This document shows positions 1 to 9,296 of a stretch of 17,211 nucleotides of DNA, in pieces. Numbering within the stretch: the stretch's first letter is position 1; each line of letters begins with the position of its first letter. Source of the DNA: Funneliformis mosseae. Its lineage: Eukaryota; Glomeromycota; Glomeromycetes; Glomerales; Glomeraceae. The notes under the pieces are model-generated. The model was not told where the DNA came from and made no database searches. It saw only the letters and a list, made by a program, of their open reading frames with translations. The position numbers and the translations under genes were made by a program. The DNA is taken from positions 1 to 17,211 of the forward strand of contig CAJVPP010001918.1 of assembly GCA_910592005.1 (NCBI GenBank), given 5' to 3'.

Positions 1-735
1 TAGATCATTATCTTCTTGCAAGATCCAATCTATGTTACCTTCACCAAAAAGTTTAGAGGTGAAAGTCAGAAGACCCTATTCATAAATAGTACACATAAAT
101 TCAACATTAAGATTCCTCTGAAAGCAAAATAGTTTACTAAATCCAGAAGCAGAAAAACATCTCCAAATATGAACTTTTGGTAGATACTTAATAGAACAAA
201 ATACTTTTTTTCTACCAGGAAACTGCCAAACCTTTTTTTTGATGTATATAATTGAAATGTACTCTTATCTGTAAAAACAACTCAATTCCAATCAAAATTC
301 TTATGTTTTTTTGCCTATTGCAACCTTTTTTTTCAATGGTCTTCTTTAAGCAAATGTTTAGAAATTTCATTATTAAACTTTCCTTCAGACTTACGAAGAC
401 GTCACCTTACTATTTCTACACTAAATCCAACATCTTTTTCTTCTATTTTTTCTTGTATTTGAATAGCTGTTATATTATGTTCTTTCTCTGCCATCTTTAC
501 AATCTTGTCATTTTGTTTTACAAATATTATACAAGGTCACCCCAGTCTTTCTGAAGTACTTAGGTCCTAATTTTCATGATATCTTTTAACCCAATAAATA
601 GTTGTAAACTTACTACAACATACCTGTTTAGCAATAAATCTAAAACTAAACTTTGAACCAGCTGAGTGTTCACTTAAAAAGATAATTTCATATTGTTTCT
701 CTAAAGAAAGTTCTATTTTTCAAGTAAAAGTTTGA
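1..735 (-). pseudogene. Tc1/mariner-type transposase, partial and broken
   Basis: Read on the minus strand, this gives a decayed Tc1/mariner transposase, which would cut and paste its own element at TA sites. In order there is an N-terminal helix-turn-helix-like region (LSLEKQYEIIFLSEHSAG, then IAKQVCCSK and YWVKRY, about 715-560), a linker with IVKMAE and IQEKIEEK, then DWN-VVFTDKSTFQL (about 300-255) holding the first catalytic Asp, and WILQEDND at the left edge holding the second. The third acidic residue lies outside the window. Several stops interrupt it; those in contexts expected to read GRP, RRRL and HRKKRL fit CGA to TGA. A frameshift near 235 separates the first-Asp region from VHIWRCFSASGF. 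The original start codon is not recoverable because the first codons are frameshifted. Family assignment is firm from domain order and motifs; activity is excluded by the breaks. Confidence 0.85.
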
Positions 736-889
736 TGATCATTTAAATTTTTTTTTTATATCATTGGTACTTATAAATTTACAGGTGATTATATATTGTG
801 TTACATTATATTTCTGAAAAATTTAAGGGGTAGTTATATAATAATTTTGGATGATCTCAGACGGTCAGATACTTATGACTGCTACTGTA
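1..889 (-). mobile_element. Tc1/mariner element, one end cut off by the window
   Basis: The transposase relic lies inside this element. About 110 bp upstream of its first recognisable codons is a probable terminal inverted repeat, read on minus as CAGTAGCAGTCATAAGTATC, with its outer end at 887 next to a TA dinucleotide at 888-889. Tc1/mariner elements insert at and duplicate TA, so this is the likely element boundary. The other terminal repeat would lie left of position 1, so the pair cannot be confirmed here. Confidence 0.65.
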
Positions 890-1282
890 TATATAAATAG
901 ATTATAATTATCTTATATTTCAGAAAAAATGCAAGATATAATCACAATTTGCAAATTATTTAGGTAAGACAATTCTTTTACTACTATAAAACCTTAGATT
1001 CTAATTAAATAAATATTTATCATTTAGCTAATTTAACATTTTACATGCTTAAAAAAGTGTGTAAATAAGAGCTAACAATCATTCTGACTAGCTTTTTATT
1101 TTCTCTTGAGTTAGCTTTTATAAGAATAAAAGTTTAGCAACTATTTCAGTAAAAGAATTAATGATAACTCTATATTTCTATCAATTACAAGCAAATAGAA
1201 TTTATAATTATTAAAATATGAAATAGTATAAAAAATTGTATATATGAATTACATGATATTAATCTTAAAATATTTCTATTTA

Positions 1283-1486
1283 ATAATATAATGTGAATTT
1301 TCATCTTGAAGGATTAAAATTACCAAATACTCTAGTGACATTATACTAATTTGTTATAATTAAAATTAATTTAATATATTAAAATTATATGTAAAATCTA
1401 TTAATTATATTATGCAAATACTTATAGTTTACATAAATAATAAAGCAACCTTATTTACATTTCTACCATGTATAGTTGATTGTTTA
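1283..1486 (+). repeat. GC-depleted copy of a dispersed repeat (partner at 4529-4820)
   Basis: This stretch aligns by eye with 4529-4820. Shared blocks in the same order are TAATATAATG-GAATTTTCA, GGATTAA, ATTATACTA-TTTG, AAAATCTAT, ATGCAAATAC and ATGTATAGTTGATTG. Compared with the partner it lacks about 95 bp after GGATTAA. Many G or C positions in the partner are A or T here, for example CATGGATGAG against CATAAATAAT. The repeat family is not recognised and no coding potential is visible. Confidence 0.6.
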
Positions 1487-2475
1487 TATTCTAAAGTTAA
1501 GATTTAAATAATATTTCTGAGAGAACTTGTCTTGTCTATAAGAAAACCTTCTATAATCATTTACAAAAATAGTATTAAACATTAAACTCAGTTAGATATT
1601 TTTTAGCAGTTTTATTAAAAAGGTTCTGATGATAGAGTAAGTACTTCTCTCAGAATTTCTAGATCTTCTTAAATGAATGTAAACTTGATAACCTTAATAA
1701 ATAATTAGAAATATTATGTTTTAACTTTTATTTTATTTATTTTTATTGATTGAATTTTGTAATAATATATAATGGTAATGTTTAGAATACCTATATAAAC
1801 TAAATAATAGAAACTATTATAATATCTAAAATTTTAATTTATGATATTTAATTTATTATAAAAAAAAAACTCTTAATTTTTATTATTTAATTTAAAAGTA
1901 ATTACATCTGAAAATCAAATCATATAATAATATAATAATATATCTTATTAGTTGATTATGCATATAAATAAGGTCTCTGATTATAAAGATATTACATTAA
2001 GTTAACTGTATTATATATTTTAGAAATGATTCTCCTAAGTAATATAAGTGTAATTATGTATACTTTAACCATTTTAATACTAATAAATTTAGTAAATATT
2101 ACATTAATTATTACGATAAGATTTTAATCACAATCAGGAGTTTATGCAAATAAGTAAATATTAATATCAAAATAAGTTTAACTGAAGATATTTCAGCTAT
2201 GCTTTAGACAAATAATAATGATTAAATAATGTAATATTGCTTATATATTCAAAAAAATGCTTTTTAAGAAAATTTATTATGATTATGCAATAGATTATAT
2301 GAGTTTTTTTTTAAAAATTTGTGTAATAATATATGATTTGCTTTCTATATAAAGTAACAAAAGCTACTAAAATTAGTATTACCTTATTTTTATTAATACA
2401 AAATTGATTATTATAAATATATGGAAGATGATCAAATTTTGAGTAATTTTAATTATTATTAAGCTAGTTTTGTTC

Positions 2476-2700
2476 ATTTTTCTCTTTTATTGACTGTCTC
2501 TTATATAGATTAATTTAACTCTTTAACTAATCAAAATCTAATTCTACTAATTAATTTATTTATATTAATTATTAAATATAGTAAAATTTACTAAAATATA
2601 TTATATTTAATAATTATTATAAACAAATTAATTGGAAAATTAGTTTTAATTAGCTAAAGAATCAAATTAATCTATATGAATTTATCAAAAATAGAAAGAT
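2476..2700. repeat. Long imperfect foldback (inverted repeat)
   Basis: The left arm (about 2476-2588) is an imperfect reverse complement of the right arm (about 2590-2700). The best block is ATATAGATTAATTT-A-TCTTTA-CTAAT at 2503 onward, matched by the complement of the stretch ending at 2677. Further paired blocks are AATTAATTT-TTTATA and AATTATTAAATATA near the centre. The arms are roughly 90-110 bp with almost no spacer, as in foldback or MITE-type elements. A+T-rich DNA forms short palindromes by chance, but an ordered match of this length is unlikely to be chance. Confidence 0.6.
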
Positions 2701-2832
2701 TAACTTTTGAAATATATATTAAATATATATTTTTTATAATAATCATTAAATAAATAATAAAAATTTACTTAATTAAGTAAAAGTAAAGAAAATTATAAAA
2801 ATTAATAAATATTATGTTTTTCATATTATTTA

Positions 2833-2884
2833 TCAAAAAATAAAAAATAAAAATAAAAAAAGAAATAAAAAAAGAAATGAAAAT
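2833..2884 (+). repeat. A-rich simple-sequence patch
   Basis: Runs of A interrupted by single T or G bases (AAAAAATAAAAAATAAAAAT, then AAAAAAAGAAATAAAAAAAG). This is low-complexity DNA; a decayed poly(A) tail of a retroelement is possible but nothing nearby supports it. Confidence 0.6.
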
Positions 2885-3152
2885 TTCTCAGAATCTATTG
2901 ATATGTTTTTAATGATTTTAGATTTATTAGAATGCCTTTATTGTATATATATATGATTAAAATTTTAAATCATTTGATTATTATTTATAGAATGGATATA
3001 CTATCTACCTTTAATATAATAAATTTTGATATAATGAATTTTATGATACTTTACCAATTAAACATGTCAATTTTTCTTCTTATAATGAAATAACTAATCA
3101 AATTCTTCAAATTCTTCACTAACTTGCTATACTGTAATAAATTTGAAATATA

Positions 3153-4392
3153 CAGACCCTCGCTAGAAGTCTTTAAACACCTTTTAGCTCAATATAAAAC
3201 TCAAAATTTTAAAGTTTATTGAAAAAAAGTTTATTAATATATTTATTAATATATGATATGCTATACATTTTGTACTAAGTAATTAGTACTTGGTCAGGTC
3301 ATCATTTGCTTCAACTACAGACCAAATTCGCTATAGCATATTATCAACCAAATTTTCAATAGTATGTATAGGAATTTTTTGCCATGCCTTCTTAACGTAT
3401 CAGTTGAGTTCAGCAAGATTTGAAGGCTTTTTTTTCTTTTACGAATGCTTTTCTTAACATTGACCTACAGATTCTCAATTGGATTAAGGTCTGGACTTTG
3501 AGCTGACCATGAAAGTACGCGTAGATCATTTTTTACATGAAATTTCTTTGCAAGTTTCATTTTATAGAGGCGAGCATTATCCTCCTAGAATATACCATTA
3601 CCATTTGAAAATGCACGCCTCATAGGCTGTATTTCACTGTAGCAGAAACACAAGAAATGTTCCACTTTTCCTGAGATTTCCATCACACTCGACTATATCA
3701 GCTTTGTTGGAATTGAGAAAAGGTCAATTCATCACTCCACATGACTTTTGACCAATTATTCTTTTTCTAGCTTTAGTGATCCAAACATTATGCAAGACGT
3801 GCCTTCATATTTGCTGGTGAGATTAGAGGTTTTCATCAAGTAAGACAATTGTTTAGCCTAACTGCATAAAGTGTCTAGCCAATAGTGCGAGCTGAAACAT
3901 CTTGGCTGGTCTTTTTTTTTCAAAGTTATTGAACTTTTGCAGTGCATAAGTGATGATTTTTTCCTTTATTATTGGTTATAAGTCGCTTGAGTCAGTTTCA
4001 TTGTGAAGGTTCAATAAGAGGTGATTGACTAGAACGAGGCTTCGAATTAGTAGTTCTAGTATCATTTATTCTTTTAAAGTATTAAATACTGTTGACACTT
4101 CACAATCGACGGTCTCAAAAATAGTTTGGTAACTATCGCTATATTAACAGCAAAAAAATATAGTACTGTGTTGTTCTGCTGTTAATTCTTGGGTCATTTT
4201 GTTATTTTCAGAAGATTAAAGTTTATTTTGATTTAAAGTCAAAATAAACAAACTAAATGCACATTTATTAGGTTTGATTTATATAAACAAAGTCCAAAAT
4301 ATCATATGACTGCAGTATTATAAAGTCATATAACATTATCCGTATAAAATCACACCTAAAAAATGGTGTTCAGAGATTTTTGGCAGGGTCTG
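3153..4392 (-). mobile_element. Complete-length, inactive Tc1/mariner element with both TIRs
   Basis: The element is 1240 bp and flanked on both sides by TA (3151-3152 and 4393-4394), the Tc1/mariner target duplication. The left end starts CAGACCCTCGCTAGAAGTCT and the right end, reverse complemented, starts CAGACCCTGCCAAAAATCTC; both continue into a shared AACACC block, giving imperfect terminal inverted repeats of roughly 28 bp or more. One decayed transposase gene lies inside on the minus strand. It is a different lineage from the relic at 1-889, whose TIR begins CAGTAGCAG. It sits between the A+T-rich tract and the 4529 repeat copy. Confidence 0.85.
3283..4197 (-). pseudogene. Tc1-type transposase, broken
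   Basis: The likely start codon (4197-4195) opens MTQELTAEQ, followed by a helix-turn-helix-like region (YQTIFETVDCEVSTVFNTLK), then SKPRSSQSPLIEPSQ, SQDVSARTIG and ISPANMKARLA. The first catalytic Asp is in WSKVMWSDELTF (about 3760-3725), the second in EEDNARLYKMKLAKKF (about 3585-3540), and the third acidic residue is the Glu of SPDLNPIENL (about 3505-3475). The reading then continues to a plausible stop after DDLTK-Y at 3283-3285. At least five stops and several frameshifts break it, including Trp to stop directly after NPIENL. Length, about 300 codons, fits a nearly full-length Tc1 transposase, so the element died by point mutation and small indels. Confidence 0.85.
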
Positions 4393-4528
4393 TAGAATGA
4401 CTACTTTATTATATTAATGGTAAACTATACATTATTATCATATACTTGAAATACAGGAATAATACATGAATGATAGATGTATAAAGATTTATCTTACATC
4501 CTATTAGCTATAGATAAGTTTTAAGATT

Positions 4529-4820
4529 TAATATAATGCGAATTTTCAGTCAAATGGATTAACATAAGCTTCTGCCTCTATTTAAAAATAGATTAGTTTT
4601 AACATGTAGTGATCCGTCACTTTGAAGACTTGATTAGCATTAAAGTTGCTGATACTGGTAGATACTTTTGGTGATATTATACTAGTTTGATATTATCAGA
4701 ATTATTTAACATGCAGATATATACAAAATCTATCAACTAAAACATGCAAATACATAGAGCTTACATGGATGAGCCCAAGCAATCTTATCCAAATTCTCGC
4801 TATGTATAGTTGATTGCTTG
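4529..4820 (+). repeat. Better preserved copy of the dispersed repeat
   Basis: This is the partner of 1283-1486, with the same block order and a clearly higher G+C content. It lies between the right end of the Tc1/mariner element and the RPB2 fragment and ends about 35 bp before recognisable RPB2 codons. No reading frame or known element signature was seen. It could be upstream or intronic sequence of the RPB2 copy, or an unrelated transposon piece. Confidence 0.55.
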
Positions 4821-5138
4821 ACTGCTTGGCTAACGAAAAGAATCTTATGTATATAGAGATGATTCTACAACATTAAGATCTACTTAACATGGATTCATTG
4901 ATCAAGTACTTGTTACCACAAACCAAGACGAAGCTAAATTGATGAAAGTTGGAGTTAGAAATACGTGAATTCCTGAATTGGAAATAAATTCGCAAGTCAT
5001 CATAGTCAAAAATGAACCAATGGAATCAATTATCGTCAAGAGTATATGTCATTCACTGCTGACGGTATTACACCAGATATTATCATAATCCACATGTTAT
5101 TATCAACAGTTAAAACATATGGTTCAAAATAAAATTCA

Positions 5139-5209
5139 GTAAGTCTTTTCCATATAGTATACAATTAATTAATTTAGAATTGCACTAAATATAAATTGAA
5201 TCTATATAG
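5139..5209 (+). other. Intron in the RPB2 pseudogene
   Basis: The 71 nt intron has donor GTAAGT and acceptor TATATAG. Removing it joins ATTCA to TTCACACGG and restores K-I-H-S-H-G-R-G-P-V, exactly the expected RPB2 reading in phase. This gives a reliable local model for intron size and splice signals. Confidence 0.85.
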
Positions 5210-5339
5210 TTCACACGGAAGAGGTCCAGTTAATATATTAACCAGACAACCAGTTGAGGGACATAGTCGTGAAGGAGGATTAAGATTTGGTGAAATGGAA
5301 CGATATTGTATGATTTCTCACGGAACAGCCTTATTTTTG

Positions 5340-5423
5340 GTATTATATGAATTTCAAATATCTTTTAGATTTATTGCTTCTTACGATATTTTCATTTTTT
5401 AAAAAAAAAAATGTTTATTATAG
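5340..5423 (+). other. Intron in the RPB2 pseudogene
   Basis: The 84 nt intron has donor GTATTA and acceptor TTATAG. Removing it joins ALFL to E-stop-LNDVADAY in frame, with the stop at the position where RPB2 has Arg. It contains a run of ten or more A bases. Confidence 0.75.
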
Positions 5424-5551
5424 GAATGACTTAATGATGTCGCAGATGCTTATAAAATTCGTGTGTGTGATATTTGTGGACTGATGTGTATGCATAGCAT
5501 AAGTTTCGAAAAAAAGGTTATATTTGTAAAATTTGCAACAACACCACACAG

Positions 5552-5625
5552 GTCTAGGTATATTATTGTTTTTTATTTTTTTTGTATTTAGTAGTAAATT
5601 TATTTTATTACTTTTTCTTTTATAG
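5552..5625 (+). other. Intron in the RPB2 pseudogene
   Basis: The 74 nt intron has donor GTCTAG (GT at the start, weak consensus) and acceptor TTTATAG. Removal joins CNNTTQ to ISQVQFPYSF in phase, as expected for the RPB2 C-terminus. Confidence 0.8.
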
Positions 5626-5705
5626 ATTTCTCAAGTACAATTTCCATATTCGTTTTCAGAAAAAATTAATTGATGATCATGATGTCATCATTTAAAAAAG
5701 CTTAA

Positions 5706-6530
5706 AAACTAATACGCGACATGACGCAATTCGTAGATCGTTTATGTGATTATATAAACTCCTCAATTTCCACTGATGCAAATTCTTTTTAAAAATACAA
5801 AGTGAAAGGTTTTTAGAGCCGTTTTTAATTCTACTATTTTTCAAGTAATTCTTTCTTTTAATCCTTATACTCTAGAATTTTCTCGTCTTTTTTTATTTCT
5901 TTGAACTTTACTTTTTTATTTATTTTATCTTTCGACGACTTACTATATCTAATACCAGGTAATTTTGAGTAGGTTGTGACTGTTTGGTCTACTGTTTCTG
6001 TATGAGGATCGGTTATGTTCTTTCTTAGCAGTCGAAGTAAAAATTAGTTTTATGCTTAACGTTTTACGTTCATGATAGTAGTAGAAGAATATCCATTACG
6101 CCATATACGTCATTAACTAAAAGTTGGTGATAGGAAAGGCTGAATAGTCAATACGTTAGTTCTCTAATAGCAAGGACGCTAATGCTCTGTTCTCTATTAC
6201 TGAGTGTTTAATGGCCCTATACGGAGTTTGCACATAACTATGATTTTGTTTCTGTTACTCACAATCGTTTAATTATTTATCCTTTTTCAATAGAGCTAAC
6301 GATGGAAAGACCAAAATATGAGGAACAAGAATACTACTCAGGATCATCGTGAGACTTTGTTTAGATCGAAGAATTTAAAGATCCAGATTATAGGTTCCTT
6401 TGTTTGAAATCATTTTATTTAAACAGAAAGTCTATTATAAGTTAATTAACTAACCCAAGATAATATTTTAAAGATTCATTATCTTTTAAGATCTTAATAT
6501 TTTTAACACAAATAAATTTATTATGTAGTA
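5706..6530 (+). other. Spacer between RPB2 and sacsin-like pseudogenes
   Basis: This spacer has a more balanced base composition than 890-3150, with pyrimidine-rich patches at 5830-5940. No known gene was recognised. The only coding-like piece is at 6302-6462. The stretch next to 6530 may hold the former promoter of the sacsin-like gene, but no promoter element can be pointed to with confidence. Confidence 0.4.
6302..6462 (+). pseudogene. Short coding-like fragment of unknown origin
   Basis: A frame opening with ATG reads MERPKYEEQEYYSGSS, a stop, then DFV-IEEFKDPDYRFLCLKS and FYLNRKSIIS. The acidic, tyrosine-rich composition is unlike random A+T-rich translation and only two stops break about 45 codons. 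It lies just upstream of the sacsin-like pseudogene in the same orientation, so it could be a remnant of a 5' exon or of a separate gene. I do not recognise the family. Confidence 0.25.
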
Positions 6531-7925
6531 AGGATTATTCCTTCGAAAGCATATTTAGAGAATTCTTCAAAATGGTAAGACGTTGAACGAAAATCATTTT
6601 TTTAATTTCGGTGCCATAATGCTTGCTTGATGACGCCGGAGCTAATCAGTTTCATATAATCATCGACATCCGTTCACATCCCTCCAACTCTCTATTTAAC
6701 AATGAAATGAAGGTCTGGCAGGGTCCCGCAATCTTAATATTTAATAATCAAATTTGAGGAACCAGATTTTGAATCGCTCATGCAGTTACGCGTTGGTGGA
6801 AAACAAGACGATTGGGAAGCATGGATTAGGTTTCAATGCGTTTTTTTCATTTTACGATGTTCCGAGTTTCATTAGCGGAGATTCTATTGCGTTTTTGGAT
6901 CCTCAAGAGAAATTCTTGAGACAACGTGGAATAATAGGCCTTTTTCCAACAAATGGCATTGAGAGGCTTTCTGAAAAGGACCATTTGGCCCCTTTTGAAG
7001 GCATCGAGGGCATCAATTATCGTTCGAATTTTGAGGAAACACTCTTTCGAATCCCATTTCAAAGGGAAGCAAGTAAAATATCCGACAGAACTTTCTCGAT
7101 AACTGAGATTCTTGAATTGTTCTTCAATCTTAAATCAACTATCCTCTTCCAACTATTGTATTTTATGTTGTTTAATTTCTCATAATCAATTAGTTTAGTT
7201 TTTATCTGAAAAACTGGAAATTCACCGTTGATAACATGTTCACATCTTCTTTTATTTTTTACGTTTCATCCAATCCCTCCATCGTCACTATACATAGAGA
7301 TTTTATTTGAAGAGGAACTGTAGTTTCAGATATGTGAGAAATTTCAATTGTTTCGATATTCGAAGAAACAAAAATTGGATTTTCGCTATTGGTGCTCAAC
7401 AAGATCCTGAAGATTCTCAATTACAACAATACGCGCAACGATTTCGATTACGCGTATTAGATGGCGTTGCAAGACCACTTGAAAATTCGAAGGCAAGATG
7501 TACTCTTTATTTTATTATCTGATACCTCCACCAATTTGCCAGTTCATCTTAACGGATCTGGGCCCAACCGTGCAATGCTGACTGATTGAAAACAATAAAA
7601 TGCCGGATTTAGATCAACTGAAACTCAGTTTGATCAGGCATATTTTGCTTGATTTCTTGCCAAAACTTCATTGCAAACTCCAAAAAAAGAAACCATCAGG
7701 TTAAACATTACGGATTCTGTCTCAAAGTTCTAGTATTTCCATCCCAAAGACATCAAAAGTACGCAATTTAATACGGTTTCAAATACTGAAATATATGTTA
7801 CAAACCGAAACTGTCTTGTTTAATGATAGCTCAGAAGAAGACGTAAATGACCATGTGAATAATTTCTTCGAGTATTTGTCAAGACAACGTATTTATGAGC
7901 TACGCAGCTTACTAATTGATTATTG

Positions 7926-8006
7926 GTAAATGGAAATACCTCTTTATTTAACATCGTTATTAAAATCAATGTTTTAAGAACTTATTCTTTTCTATTTTGT
8001 ATATAG
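7926..8006 (+). other. Probable intron in the sacsin-like pseudogene
   Basis: This is an 81 nt stretch with donor GTAAAT and acceptor TATATAG, the same size and acceptor as the RPB2 introns. It separates FFEYLSRQRIYELRSLLIDY from SDYELESLVHLFPI. The join is out of phase by one base, which may reflect later decay, so the exact borders are uncertain. Confidence 0.5.
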
Positions 8007-9296
8007 TGAAATCGGATTATGAGCTAGAATCATTAGTTCACTTATTTCCTATTTGTCCAGTATATTCGAATTCAAATTCGGAGATGCTTTTAAAACCGCT
8101 TCGTTCGGATATTTATTGCCAATTTCCGTTTGTTGGTATCAAACAAGAAGTTCAAAATTTTATTTTTGTGGTTATCGTCAATTTTTTACCAAACTTAATG
8201 TCCCATTGAGAAACATCAATTCTTATGTCTTTCAGGATGTTGAATTCCCTAGAGCATCCAATGCCTCTTACGTTCGCTTCCTAAATAGCGTACTTAATTA
8301 TGATGATTTCGTTCAAGGAAGCGCTATTTTTCCAATTCAAATGCGAGGATTTTAAAGAAGATTACAGATTTATTCGACCCCAACAATTCAGTTTTGTTAG
8401 GTGGAAACAGAAACACGGACGTCTTCCTTCATTCCGGTATATTAGAACACGCCGAGAGTTTTTCAAGTATCGTATTCAATAATAAAGTCAATTAATAAAG
8501 TCAATGAAATAGCATTAATAAGTGCGCTGATATGATGATTGAGGAATTACAAAATGAGCCGGAACCTCCATCTGACATACGCTATCGAGGCTACATTGGT
8601 TGATAATCTCTATAAAATTTTAACTTGGAAAACATCAGAAGAGTACCAATCTTTCCGGTTGCTAAAAGTTTGTGCGAACCTTACGACAAACACCATAATC
8701 ACACTCACGACACTCAAGAGTTTTTGGTTGTTTGAATGTGATAATCCTTCCCAAGTATAGAGATGACGCGTGGAGTAAAAAGTACTTGATTGCAGAAGAT
8801 ATCATACCGCCTCCACAATTACTCCAAAAACATTCATCATTCGGAAAACCAAATGTTTCCAACATAGTCAAACATCTCCGTTTCTTTTATAATGACCTCC
8901 GGAATGATGATGATGAATTGAGGAATATTTAGGCCGATAGATTCAAGCATGACGTTTTTGTGGTTTATAAATGGCTCGATTATGAAAACTCGCATGAGGG
9001 TATCGACTTGTCCAAGTACATTCGTTTAATGATTCTTTATTCCTTAACTTTACCATAGATCAAAATCCGTTTAACCGCGATAATTGAGTTACTGCTAAAT
9101 ATTTAATTTTAAACCGTGAGCCGGGTGAAGGCCAATATGTGAATCCAATGCTTGCCAGGTATCCTAATATGCTCAGAGGTGCTGGTGTCAGAGAAATAAA
9201 ACACTAATTATGAAATACGAGTTAAGCAACATGATCAATCAAGTATTATCAATCAAGTATTAACAGAAAAAGAGCATTTGTATTTCTATTAGATCA

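Larger units (their letters stand above)
890..3150. other. Extremely A+T-rich stretch without a recognisable gene
   Basis: No reading frame of useful length and no recognisable protein similarity occurs on either strand. The stretch has very few G or C bases and many short runs such as TAATATAATA. It contains the GC-depleted repeat copy at 1283-1486, the foldback at 2476-2700 and an A-rich simple-sequence patch at 2833-2884. It most likely consists of old, heavily mutated repeat DNA; that origin is an inference. Confidence 0.6.
4855..5705 (+). pseudogene. RPB2: C-terminal fragment of RNA polymerase II second subunit (RPB2-like)
   Basis: RPB2 forms part of the RNA polymerase II active centre. 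The fragment covers roughly the last quarter. It reads RDDSTTLRST-HGFIDQVLV, TTNQDEAKLMKVGVRNT, then after a frameshift GINYRQEYMSFTADGITPDI. Some 70-80 residues of the family are then missing, resuming at [25 protein letters not shown] and [17 protein letters not shown]. The end has a zinc-ribbon-like part (VCDICGLM, CKICNNTTQ), then ISQVQFPYSFSEK. Three introns join exons in phase (5139-5209, 5340-5423, 5552-5625), so this is a DNA-level copy, not a processed one. It is broken by a stop where Arg is expected before IPEL, another where Arg is expected before LNDVADAY (both CGA to TGA), frameshifts, and Asp to Tyr in GEMERYC. The last stop is at 5703-5705. No N-terminal three quarters is seen. 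Confidence 0.9.

Noticed and set aside
252..554. 100-codon plus-strand open frame rich in Phe
   Set aside because: It is the antisense of the Tc1/mariner transposase relic, whose minus-strand translation has clear family motifs; the Phe runs come from Lys codons on the other strand.
890..3150. Possible mitochondrial or centromeric DNA because of extreme A+T
   Set aside because: No mitochondrial gene or regular satellite is visible, and both flanks are nuclear-type transposons and a spliced RPB2 copy.
6712..6735. GGTCTGGCAGGGTCCCGCA resembles the GGCAGGGTCTG end of the Tc1/mariner element
   Set aside because: It lies inside sacsin-like coding sequence (KVWQGPAI), with no TA-flanked partner end nearby.
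6847..7062. 71-codon minus-strand open frame
   Set aside because: It is antisense to the well-recognised sacsin-like ATPase segment.
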